A stretch of 43,642 nucleotides of DNA from JAZRYE01 sp045600585 (lineage in GTDB: Bacteria > Bacillota_I > Bacilli_A > RFN20 > CAG-826). Both the position numbers and the translations under genes were made by a program. The notes beneath the pieces are model-generated. The model had not been told where the DNA came from and made no database searches. It saw nothing but the letters and a program-made list of their open reading frames with translations. Location of the stretch: NCBI GenBank assembly GCA_045600585.1, contig JAZRYE010000030.1:1-43642 (forward strand), written 5' to 3'. How positions within the stretch are numbered: the stretch's first letter is position 1; each line of letters begins with the position of its first letter. This document shows positions 18,139 through 26,498 of this stretch, piece after piece.

Positions 18139-20763
18139 TTAGATGTCCCCCATTGTATCTTTCTTTGTCTTTGAGAAATTCCATAAGACTGGGAATAGTA
18201 ATAATAAGAAGATAATAGTCGCATACGCACTAGCTAAACCATAGTTAGGATTACCAACATCTTTCATTTGACGATACATTGATTCAACTAATGTAGTTGT
18301 ACCATTACTACCGAGCATATATGTTCTTTCATAGTTTTGAACAGAATTCAAAATACCCATAACAAAGATATATTTAATTTGTGGTTTGATTAAAGGTAAA
18401 TCAATTTGGAAGAATCTTTTAATGACACCTAAGCCTTCAAGTTGACATGCTTCATCATATTCCTTAGGAATGTTCATAATGCCACCATAGAAGATGAGGT
18501 AGCCACCAACATATGGGAATCCCATTAATAAAAGTGACCATCTAGATAAAGTTTCATCATGTAAGAAGTTAATTGGTTGATATCCAGGTTTTGCAACAGT
18601 TGTACCTGTTTTAAAGAACAAGATTAATTGATTTAAAACACCAGTATCACCAAAGATACCGACTTTCCAAATAAGTAAAGTTGCAATACCAGGGACAACA
18701 GCAGGAATAAACATCAATGCTCTTAATACGCCTGATAATTTGTGATTTTTAATAATAGATAAGAAGAAAGCGAAAATGATAGGTGGAACAATGCCTAAGA
18801 ATAGGTCAAAGATAAGGAAGAAGGCTGTGTTACCAAACATAAGCCAGAACTTACTATCGTTAAAGATTTCAATATAGTTACCAAAAGTATTCCAAATATA
18901 AGAAGGCTTTTGTTGTGTATAACTAAAGAACGAGAATGATATGGAACCAACTGCTTCAATATAGCAGAACATAATTAAAGCAGCGATGAATGGAATAAGG
19001 GCAACATATGTCCATTTATTACGTTTAAAGTCTCTTTGTATAACTTTGAGTTTTAACATTGTCAAAGTTCTTTTATAAGCTTTTAAAGAAATTAATAAGA
19101 CAATGATAGAAACTGCAAATAAAACAATTAATGCAACGAATAAAATAACAAAGAAAGTACGATATTGATATGTCGAAGGATTAACAACGATGACATTAAG
19201 TGGGAAACTTGCAACGTTTTTAATCGTACGTTTTTCAATTTGATATAATCCAGCAATACGTGTGCCTTCTTTATTAGAAATAAATGATCTGACATCGTAT
19301 TCTAAAGCAAATCTAATCTTTTCTACTGGTTCCTTGCCATTAATATCAACGATAGAAACTTTTTGGCTAGAATAGAAATATACATGAATATTATTTGTTA
19401 CTCTATCGTAACTAACATTACCTTTAATATCATAGAAAGAAACGCCTTTATAGGTAACGCCTGTTTTAGTAGATAAGTCTAAAAGAGTTTTATTATCACT
19501 TATAGATAAGGAATTAATTTTTTCAATTGGATAAGAATAAAGTGCATTGCTCTTTAAATCGAGATAGTAAGCAACTTTATCCTTAGTAGAATAAGCACTA
19601 CCACCCATTGTTTGGCTAGAACCAACAATTACATCCAAGTTATACTTGTCATCGTAATAATTAGAATCAATAACAAAGATATCTTTTACTGGGTCATATT
19701 CCTTTACCCATGAGTTGCTAGATTTAAAGTCTTTTGCGGCAAGTTTGAGTTTTGTAACGTATGCACTATCGCCATAAGCAAGTTGATACATTTGTTTGGT
19801 AGCAAAATCAGAAGCATTATTAACATCTTCAGTAGTAATACCTAATTCACTCTTTTTAGCTTCATCAGAAATCAATTGATCTTTTAATGCTTGATCAACA
19901 AATTTGTTCGCATTATTCAAATAAGAAATTTGATTGCTGCCATCATCATAGTCGAGCAAATTCTTATTCCATCTAGTTAAGCCTTGGCCAGTTAATAAAG
20001 AGACGTATTCACCTTCAATAGCAAAGTCATAAACATGTCTTTTTGTAGTGACTTTGTTAATAAGATAAACATTCTTACCATATTCAACTTTTTCATCTTT
20101 ATTAGGAGCATCAACAGAGATTAATGTTTTGCTTCTTAATACGCCGTTATTTAAATGATTAACGTCATATACATTAATAACAAAGCTGCTGTCATTTGTG
20201 TATAGGACATATAGTTCATCATCACTAACATCAAGAGCAGAAATCTTATATTTAGCTTTATAGAGTTTTTCTTTAATATAAGTTCTTTCTGTCAACCAAT
20301 AATCATTATCTAGTATTAAATGATTATCATTAAATTCATATCTGAAAATGTCACCATCACTATCAAATACCAATAAATAGCCATCATCGCTATTAATAGA
20401 TTCGTAGTGAAGGGTTACATCTTCAAAATTAGCATTATAGTACTCGGTATTAGCTGCAAGCATTCCTCTAATTTCTTGTTCATAAGGAATTGATTCTAAA
20501 ACCTTATTATTTTCCATAGAGAATCTTTGAAGAGTTGCGCTATTAGCGGCAACAAATTCTTCACCACTATTGAATGAAGTAAAAGTTCTAATGGAATCAG
20601 TATCATCTCCATTAATACCTGTGACTTTATTAGCACGTGGAGTGAAGATACCAGTTAATACTGTGCCGAGTAAGAAAAACGCAGCAAAACCACCAAAGAG
20701 GACACAAGTCGACTTTGCTTTCTTTTTATCGTTTATAGTTACCGCGCGTTTTTCGTTAATCAT
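18139..20763 (-). CDS. MalF-type ABC permease with ~490-residue N-terminal ectodomain
   Basis: This 874-residue protein is far longer than typical MalF-type permeases (about 300, or 514 in E. coli MalF). TM1 covers ~18-40. Residues ~41-534 are hydrophilic and beta-rich, with repeated Asp/Tyr blade-like strands (GYLLVFDSDGDIFRYEF, DDELYVLYTNDSSFVINVYD) suggesting a propeller-like fold outside the membrane. TM2 (~535-560) leads to a standard permease core with the EAA loop at ~769-793 (YDEACQLEGLGVIKRFFQIDLPLIKP). It starts 3 bp after the binding-protein stop. The ectodomain may receive substrate from the lipoproteins. A fold call needs structure prediction. Confidence 0.85.
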   Translation of the reverse strand: MINEKRAVTINDKKKAKSTCVLFGGFAAFFLLGTVLTGIFTPRANKVTGINGDDTDSIRTFTSFNSGEEFVAANSATLQRFSMENNKVLESIPYEQEIRGMLAANTEYYNANFEDVTLHYESINSDDGYLLVFDSDGDIFRYEFNDNHLILDNDYWLTERTYIKEKLYKAKYKISALDVSDDELYVLYTNDSSFVINVYDVNHLNNGVLRSKTLISVDAPNKDEKVEYGKNVYLINKVTTKRHVYDFAIEGEYVSLLTGQGLTRWNKNLLDYDDGSNQISYLNNANKFVDQALKDQLISDEAKKSELGITTEDVNNASDFATKQMYQLAYGDSAYVTKLKLAAKDFKSSNSWVKEYDPVKDIFVIDSNYYDDKYNLDVIVGSSQTMGGSAYSTKDKVAYYLDLKSNALYSYPIEKINSLSISDNKTLLDLSTKTGVTYKGVSFYDIKGNVSYDRVTNNIHVYFYSSQKVSIVDINGKEPVEKIRFALEYDVRSFISNKEGTRIAGLYQIEKRTIKNVASFPLNVIVVNPSTYQYRTFFVILFVALIVLFAVSIIVLLISLKAYKRTLTMLKLKVIQRDFKRNKWTYVALIPFIAALIMFCYIEAVGSISFSFFSYTQQKPSYIWNTFGNYIEIFNDSKFWLMFGNTAFFLIFDLFLGIVPPIIFAFFLSIIKNHKLSGVLRALMFIPAVVPGIATLLIWKVGIFGDTGVLNQLILFFKTGTTVAKPGYQPINFLHDETLSRWSLLLMGFPYVGGYLIFYGGIMNIPKEYDEACQLEGLGVIKRFFQIDLPLIKPQIKYIFVMGILNSVQNYERTYMLGSNGTTTLVESMYRQMKDVGNPNYGLASAYATIIFLLLLFPVLWNFSKTKKDTMGDI

Positions 20764-20766
20764 CGA

Positions 20767-22542
20767 TTATAAGTTTCCTTCTGGATTTTTATACATATCT
20801 TCAGGCCAGCCGTGATCACTATCTTTACACATAGATTTGTAATCTTGGAAGCAGAAGTCTGACCATTCAGCACCGAAAGATGCGACGTCATATTTAGTTG
20901 TAGAATTTAATAATTTGTTCCACAAACCAACAATGTTAGCTTCTGATTTGTCATAACCATTGAAATATCTAACACCGTAAGAAAGGAATGTATTAGGGTC
21001 AACGTTACCATTGAATTCGATTCCACCTTCTTGAGCATCATCAAAGAAATCAACCCAAGCATCTGGAATATTAACTAAATCATTATCAACAGTTGTTAAA
21101 CCCTTAGGAGTGATATGATCTTCACTTTCTGCTAAGCCTTTGTAATAGATTGTTTGACCATATGGAGAAAGGAAGAATTTAACGAAGTCTTTATTTAATT
21201 CGTTTTGAGCTACATCTTCTTGGCTAACGATAGATACGAAACCACCATTACCACCGATATCACGTGTAATAGTTGTGTCTTTAACAATCTTATCGCCAAC
21301 ATCATAAGCACCTGTTGTTGATGCTTTTGTGTATGTTCCAGAAATCATTTGAGGATAATCAAAATATCCTAATTTAAATGAATCTGTTTCACTGCCTTTA
21401 TATTGAATACCTTGACCTAAATAATCGAGGATAATTTGAGCACTTGCTTTACCTTCATTTTGATTTCTGAACTGTGTACGTACAGCAGAGAATTCTGTGT
21501 CAGCAACGTTTTTAATAAAGTGACCCTTCATCTTTGCTAATTGTTTAACAAAGTCTTGATATACTTCACTCTTAAATCCAACATAGCCAGGACCAAATGT
21601 TGTTTGATCATCGAATAATAAATTTAAGACTTTGCAGTTCTTTGTTCCAAAGCCTTGGTTATTTTCAACAACCTTATCTGTTTCATCATAGAAAGGCCAT
21701 TTTGTATTAATATCACCAGATTGGACATATTCATAGAATTGACGGTAATAATAGTCACCATAAATACGTAATAACCAAGTGAATTGTAATGACTTAATTG
21801 ATGATTGTGATAATGAGATACCTAAAGGGTTTGTATAACCAGCTTCTTCCATCTTAGAACACAAGTTGATTAAGTCATCCCATGTAACTGGATAGCCAGC
21901 TTCTCCGTTAGCGTTTACATATCCTTTTGCAGCAGCAGCTTCTAAAGCAACTGTGTTAACAAACCATGCAGATTGCATATCTTCTGTCGAAAGAATGTAA
22001 TGGTCGCCCCATGATTTATCACTATCGTAATTGTAATAAGCACGTCTAGAAAGAGCATCGCTCCATCTTTCATTTTTATCACCGCACCAAGCATTTGGAT
22101 CATTGATAAATGTATGGAAATCGATACAAGCTTTTCTTGTCTTTCCATAACCTAAGTTACCTTCGACAATATCCCATTCAGAGCTACCTGTTCTAATTGC
22201 ATTTTCAAGTTCTTGATTTAAACGTGTGCCGTATTCAGAACCAGCAATTCTCCAGTTGATGTTAACTTTAACTGCATTGTTTTGTAATCTTGTATATTCA
22301 TCAGCAACAGCTTGCCAGCCAACATGGCGACCTTCGAAGTCTAAACATACATCAATTGTGCCGCTTCTTTGCTTAATACTTTCTTTTGATGGGATATACT
22401 CTGCATCAATACCTAATTCACTTGCAGATAATGGATCAACTGTAATTGTTCCTTTGCCACCATTATTGCCACCGCCACCGCAGGATGTTAAAGCAAAGCC
22501 TAATACTGCTAAAGCTGATAAGAATAATTTACTTTTCTTCAT
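20767..22542 (-). CDS. Sugar ABC transporter solute-binding lipoprotein
   Basis: The start at 22542 follows TCAAGGAGGA; an upstream in-frame ATG (22584) precedes a less likely signal. The 591-residue product has lipobox ALTSC (C21) followed by a Gly/Asn linker. It then shows features of family 1 extracellular solute-binding proteins: an opening strand GTIDVCLDF, WDIVEGNLGYG in the first lobe, VTWDDLINLCSKMEEAGYTNPLG in the hinge region, and a C-terminal FVKFFLSPYGQTIYYKG segment. It is larger than the usual ~420 residues. Its 5' end overlaps the ATPase gene by 14 bp, implying coupled translation. It delivers the ligand to the two downstream permeases. Confidence 0.9.
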   Translation of the reverse strand: MKKSKLFLSALAVLGFALTSCGGGGNNGGKGTITVDPLSASELGIDAEYIPSKESIKQRSGTIDVCLDFEGRHVGWQAVADEYTRLQNNAVKVNINWRIAGSEYGTRLNQELENAIRTGSSEWDIVEGNLGYGKTRKACIDFHTFINDPNAWCGDKNERWSDALSRRAYYNYDSDKSWGDHYILSTEDMQSAWFVNTVALEAAAAKGYVNANGEAGYPVTWDDLINLCSKMEEAGYTNPLGISLSQSSIKSLQFTWLLRIYGDYYYRQFYEYVQSGDINTKWPFYDETDKVVENNQGFGTKNCKVLNLLFDDQTTFGPGYVGFKSEVYQDFVKQLAKMKGHFIKNVADTEFSAVRTQFRNQNEGKASAQIILDYLGQGIQYKGSETDSFKLGYFDYPQMISGTYTKASTTGAYDVGDKIVKDTTITRDIGGNGGFVSIVSQEDVAQNELNKDFVKFFLSPYGQTIYYKGLAESEDHITPKGLTTVDNDLVNIPDAWVDFFDDAQEGGIEFNGNVDPNTFLSYGVRYFNGYDKSEANIVGLWNKLLNSTTKYDVASFGAEWSDFCFQDYKSMCKDSDHGWPEDMYKNPEGNL

Positions 22543-23707
22543 TTTTTGAATCCTCCTTGATTCTGTTTCCCGTTTCTTTATCAAAGAAATACATTTTGTT
22601 TATTTCAAATGCGACCTTGAATTCATCATGAGTGTGTACAGGATGTTGGTCGTTTGTTTTTACCGAGATTTTTTGTCCATCGATGTCTGTATAAGCAATG
22701 ATGTCACTACCAAGAAGTTCACTTAAGTAGCATTTAACATCGATGAAGTTTGTTAATTTAACTTCGCCACCATCATATGTATGACAGTGTTCTGGTCTAA
22801 CGCCTAAGACAATTTCTTGTTCAGGGGTTACATCTTTTAATAATTCTTGTTGCTCTTTAGTTAATTGGATTTGTAGACAATGTTCACCATTAACATTGAA
22901 TACGCCACCAATGACTCTACCATTAACAAAGTTCATAGCAGGAGAACCAATGAAGCCGGCAACGAATACGTTTGCAGGATCGTTATATACTTCTTCAGGT
23001 TTACCAATTTGTTGGATATATCCAGATTTCATAACGACAATTCTATCTGCCATTGTCATAGCTTCGGTTTGGTCATGAGTAACATAGATTGTTGTTGCTC
23101 CAACTGTTTCATGAATTCTAATGATTTCGCTTCTCATTTGAACTCTTAATTTAGCATCTAAGTTAGATAACGGTTCATCCATCAAGAAGACTTTAGGATT
23201 TCTAACAATTGCTCTACCTAAAGCAACACGTTGTCTTTGACCACCGGATAATGCACCAGGTTTTCTATCTAAGTATTCAGTTAAGCCTAAGATTTCTGCT
23301 GCTTCATGAACCTTATCGGAAATCTCTTGTTTTGTATAATGACGATAGATTTGTTTTTGTTCGCCATTTTTCATTATTTTCACATCAGGAATTTTTCTCA
23401 TCTTGATGCCAAAAGCAATGTTTTTAAATACTGTCATATGAGGGAACAATGCATAGTTTTGGAAGACCATTGCAATATCTCTATCTTTTGGTTGAACATC
23501 ATTAACTAATTTATCGTCAATATAAAGATCACCATAGGTAATATCTTCTAAGCCCGCTACCATTCTAAGTGTTGTGGATTTACCACATCCTGAAGGTCCA
23601 ACGAATACAATGAATTCTTTATCTTCTACATCAAGGCAAAAATCAAAAACAGCTTGTACGTTGTTGTCATAAATTTTGTTTAGATTATCAAATTTTAATG
23701 TGGCCAT
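22529..23707 (-). CDS. MalK/MsmX-type sugar ABC transporter ATPase (paralogue 1)
   Basis: This 392-residue ATPase has every ABC motif: Walker A GPSGCGKST (37-45), Q-loop Q83, signature LSGGQ (153-157), Walker B VFLMDE (173-178) and the switch His in THDQTEAM. A C-terminal TOBE-type regulatory domain of ~130 residues follows. An insert at ~106-125 (IPDVKIMKNGEQK) before RHYTKQEI is unusual and differs from the copy at 40238-41515. It is the promoter-proximal gene of the nine-gene operon. MsmX-type ATPases often energise several sugar transporters, so it may also serve others. AAAGGAC precedes the ATG. Confidence 0.93.
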   Translation of the reverse strand: MATLKFDNLNKIYDNNVQAVFDFCLDVEDKEFIVFVGPSGCGKSTTLRMVAGLEDITYGDLYIDDKLVNDVQPKDRDIAMVFQNYALFPHMTVFKNIAFGIKMRKIPDVKIMKNGEQKQIYRHYTKQEISDKVHEAAEILGLTEYLDRKPGALSGGQRQRVALGRAIVRNPKVFLMDEPLSNLDAKLRVQMRSEIIRIHETVGATTIYVTHDQTEAMTMADRIVVMKSGYIQQIGKPEEVYNDPANVFVAGFIGSPAMNFVNGRVIGGVFNVNGEHCLQIQLTKEQQELLKDVTPEQEIVLGVRPEHCHTYDGGEVKLTNFIDVKCYLSELLGSDIIAYTDIDGQKISVKTNDQHPVHTHDEFKVAFEINKMYFFDKETGNRIKEDSKNEEK

Positions 23708-23734
23708 ATCGTTGTCCTTTCAATAGGAATAAGT

Positions 23735-23750
23735 ATTCTATTAATAGAAT
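23735..23750. promoter_or_regulatory. 16-bp perfect palindrome, candidate operator of the transport operon
   Basis: ATTCTATTAATAGAAT is perfectly symmetrical. It lies downstream of the predicted -10 and about 28 bp before the ATPase ATG, a position where a bound regulator would block transcription. The cognate regulator is unknown. Confidence 0.5.
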
Positions 23751-23775
23751 TATGTGCATTTTTTGATAAATATAT

Positions 23776-23803
23776 TTTATATATAAGTTTTTTTAAATGT
23801 AAA
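23776..23803 (-). promoter_or_regulatory. Promoter of the nine-gene transport/surface operon
   Basis: On the leftward strand TTTACA (23798-23803) is followed after 16 bp by TATAAA (23776-23781), about 70 bp upstream of the ATPase start. The palindrome at 23735-23750 follows it. Confidence 0.55.
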
Positions 23804-23854
23804 ATGTTTTAACCAAAATGAATATATATGAGAAAGTCATATAATTTTTTGAGT

Positions 23855-23892
23855 ATATAAAAGACCTCTCGCTATATAAAGCAAAAGGCCCT
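23855..23892 (-). terminator. Rho-independent terminator after the 23928-26258 gene
   Basis: Leftward RNA pairs GGGCCTTTTGC with GCGAGAGGTCT (11 bp including G-U pairs) around a TTTATATA loop, then TTTATATAC. It starts about 35 bp after the stop codon. Confidence 0.75.
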
Positions 23893-23927
23893 TATTTTAA
23901 GTTTAGAACTATTCAGTTAATTACTGA

Positions 23928-26258
23928 TTAGCGTTCTTCTCTTCTTCTATTTGCTTTGATTAATAAAACGCCACCAAGAGCAACAACACCAACAATAGCA
24001 ATATTCATGAGAGCATAATTAGTGCTAACTGGTTGAAGTGTGTTATTAGCAGCTTGTGCTCTGTTGATGAAGTTTTCTAAATTATATTTAGCAACAAGGT
24101 AGTCATATCTTTGCATAGCTTGGCTATCAGATGTAATTAATGCTGCTCTTTGTTCTTCATACATTGCATTGTAAATACGTTTTGTGTATTTCCAAATGTT
24201 CTTGAATGTATCAGCAGTAAATGCAGCACTTTCAGAAGCGAATGCACATTCTGTTGATGTGTAATCAAGGAAGAATTGTTCGAATTCAGAAGTACTCATT
24301 ATTTGTTGAGTTCTATCTCCTGAGCTGTAGTTATAGAAATATGTTCTTGTTGTTTCAACACGTAAAACTTTAGCTTCTTGGCCAGCAAGTGTCTTAGCTG
24401 TTGGAATAATCATACCTGCTTTAACATCCATCCAGCTAATTTCCATCTTTGTTTCTGGATAGACAGAAGTTAAACCGAAGAAGTTACCACCACGGCCCCA
24501 CCAGTTGATAGTTGCAGAATTGTTATATTCGTTTGGAATTGGAGCATTATCAATAACGATGTAGTCAACAGGTTTTGTAATATTCATTAATTGATTACCA
24601 AGTTCTGTAGCACGAACTGTGATAGCATTAGCTTCACCAGAACGAACTTCAGGAGCTAAACCTGGAACATAGAATGCATAATCGATACCGTTGTTTGTTC
24701 CACCTTCTTTTGATTGGTTACCTTCATACATGAATGAACCACCTAATTGAACGTTTTGAACGGTAGCCATTGTCCATACACCATTGTTGTTAATAGCAAT
24801 CATTGGTTTAGATAAAACAATCCAAGAAACCTTAGATTCAGCAGCGCCTAAGTCGAATGCAGCAGCACTTAAGAATGCTGTACCTTCTGGAATGACGAAT
24901 GTATGCCATGTATCGACAGTTGCAATTGGGACATTTAAGTGTAAAGCGAAGTCTTGATCAGAGTAACCGCCAACGCCATGGTTACCATGCATAACAGTTG
25001 ATAAAGGTTGACCATTAACAGTTACTTTAGATCCAACTTGTGAAGCTTCTAAATATTTGCGGCCGATAAACGATTCAACAGCAACGATGTCAGCGTTATT
25101 TTTGTTAACGCCAGGAAGTTTGAACATTGCCCAGATATTACCATCAGCGAATTTTGCCCAGTTAAAAGCTGTTGCTGAAACATTAGCAACATTATCACCA
25201 TAAACCTCATCTAAAACATAGTTCCAAGAACCATCGCCGTTATTTGTAAAGACATAAGTGTTATCAATGGAAAGGTACTTAACTTCATAAGAATAACTTC
25301 CATTTGGGTTTTGACTAGAAGGTAACATTGTGCCTTGAGGAATAACAACTTTACTAAATGTTCTTGTATCTGTAACGCCATTAACCATAAATGATAAATG
25401 TTGTCCTGCTCTTGCCCATCTATTTAAAACAATTGAAGCAGATTCACCAGCATCTAAGCCATAACGGTTGTCTTCAGAATAACTTGCAATGGTATTACCA
25501 TCAAATGAGATTTTTGACATAAAACCACATGCGACGTTCATGGCTTGACCGATTGCATAGTTGTAACCAACTTCAGTCCAGTCAGAGTTAATTGCGTCGA
25601 TAAAGAATTGCTTAGGAGCTTCAGTATCACCTGCTTTGCCAGGATCACCAACACCAATTAAAGAAACATCACTAACTTTTGTTAATTTAGATAGTGATTG
25701 TCCTGGCTGATTAAATGTCATGACGTTATTAGAATCAATGCCATTCAAATTCATACAAGCAAAGTCGCTTGAAAGAACAAACTTTTCTGTTGTGCTTCCT
25801 TGTTTTGGGAATTCACAGCCTTTCTCAAAATAAATACGTACTATATTAGTGACATTACCACACAAATCACTTGAGAGAGGGTCGGTTGCAAAAGCATTAT
25901 CACCCCAAAGCATTTGATAGTAGTTATTGTTGACCATTAATTCACCAAGAGTGTAGGAACTTCCATCTCTAAACTCAAAATGAATTTTTGATCTTGTGTT
26001 TAAGTCGGCAGATAAAGCAAGTGCTTGATTGTTAGTTGCACCTTCATTTGTCCATGGAGAAGCAAAGAAAACTAATAGTCTGTAGTCAGTGGCATCTTTA
26101 GGGGAGCGAACTTGTACTTGAGTAATATCTACTTCAATAGCAGTTGCTTCTTGAGCTTTTGCAACGATGTTTTCTTTGTGTTCTCTAACGCCAACAAGCG
26201 CAGCACTGCCTAGTACTAATGCAGCAGCGCATAAAGAAATTTTTTGAAAAACTTTCAT
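23928..26258 (-). CDS. Surface protein with four shared-type repeat domains and C-terminal membrane anchor
   Basis: This 776-residue protein starts with a signal peptide (FQKISLCAAALVLGSAALVG; AKAQEA cleavage region) behind GAAAGGAGA. About four ~150-residue modules follow, three of them with the family strand (IYFEKGCEFPKQ, VVIPQGTMLPSS, FVIPEGTAFLSA). The fourth is a divergent copy (MDVKAGMIIPTA). A ~90-residue helical segment precedes the final hydrophobic helix (IAIVGVVALGGVLLI) and the tail KANRRREER, a stop-transfer anchor. Unlike two operon neighbours it lacks the CGG motif and resembles the 41679-43481 protein in layout. It is monocistronic with its own terminator. Extracellular binding of a ligand is plausible but no activity is known. 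Confidence 0.75.
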   Translation of the reverse strand: MKVFQKISLCAAALVLGSAALVGVREHKENIVAKAQEATAIEVDITQVQVRSPKDATDYRLLVFFASPWTNEGATNNQALALSADLNTRSKIHFEFRDGSSYTLGELMVNNNYYQMLWGDNAFATDPLSSDLCGNVTNIVRIYFEKGCEFPKQGSTTEKFVLSSDFACMNLNGIDSNNVMTFNQPGQSLSKLTKVSDVSLIGVGDPGKAGDTEAPKQFFIDAINSDWTEVGYNYAIGQAMNVACGFMSKISFDGNTIASYSEDNRYGLDAGESASIVLNRWARAGQHLSFMVNGVTDTRTFSKVVIPQGTMLPSSQNPNGSYSYEVKYLSIDNTYVFTNNGDGSWNYVLDEVYGDNVANVSATAFNWAKFADGNIWAMFKLPGVNKNNADIVAVESFIGRKYLEASQVGSKVTVNGQPLSTVMHGNHGVGGYSDQDFALHLNVPIATVDTWHTFVIPEGTAFLSAAAFDLGAAESKVSWIVLSKPMIAINNNGVWTMATVQNVQLGGSFMYEGNQSKEGGTNNGIDYAFYVPGLAPEVRSGEANAITVRATELGNQLMNITKPVDYIVIDNAPIPNEYNNSATINWWGRGGNFFGLTSVYPETKMEISWMDVKAGMIIPTAKTLAGQEAKVLRVETTRTYFYNYSSGDRTQQIMSTSEFEQFFLDYTSTECAFASESAAFTADTFKNIWKYTKRIYNAMYEEQRAALITSDSQAMQRYDYLVAKYNLENFINRAQAANNTLQPVSTNYALMNIAIVGVVALGGVLLIKANRRREER

Positions 26259-26285
26259 TATTATCTCCTTTCAAAAAATATGGTC

Positions 26286-26319
26286 GTGAAAATATATTCT
26301 AGCTATCAATATATTTCAC
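26286..26319. promoter_or_regulatory. Imperfect inverted repeat in the promoter region of the 26258 gene
   Basis: Arms GTGAAAATATATT and AATATATTTCAC (one extra A on the left) flank a 9-nt centre. On the leftward strand TTGTGA overlaps one arm, and AT-rich -10-like hexamers (TAGAAT or AATATA) lie 15-17 bp on. It could be an operator or a 5' UTR hairpin. Confidence 0.4.
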
Positions 26320-26423
26320 AAGGTTAGATTCATATTATCAATTAGCAATTATAAAATAAAATATTTTCAATTAAACTACACGAAATATTAACTTTTTAAA
26401 TACGAATGTTAATTTATGTGACA

Positions 26424-26448
26424 AAAATAGGTTTAATAAATAAAACCT
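26424..26448 (-). terminator. Weak terminator after the AraC-oxidoreductase gene
   Basis: Leftward RNA forms an AT-rich stem (AGGTTT/AAACCT) followed by ATTTTTG. It lies about 50 bp after the stop. A short GC-rich patch (26467-26479) lies between. Confidence 0.4.
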
Positions 26449-26498
26449 TTAATTAAGAATAAAGAAGGGCCCGGCCTGCTAATATATAAAATTAATTT

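Noticed and set aside
18138..18230. Longer start for the MalG-type permease overlapping the MalF gene by 90 bp
   Set aside because: The added residues (Ser/Tyr-rich) are non-conserved in appearance and a good ribosome site precedes 18137.
26467..26479. Short GC-rich patch after the AraC-fusion gene as a terminator stem
   Set aside because: The complementary bases are too close for a stable loop and no clear T-run follows; the AT-rich hairpin further on fits better.
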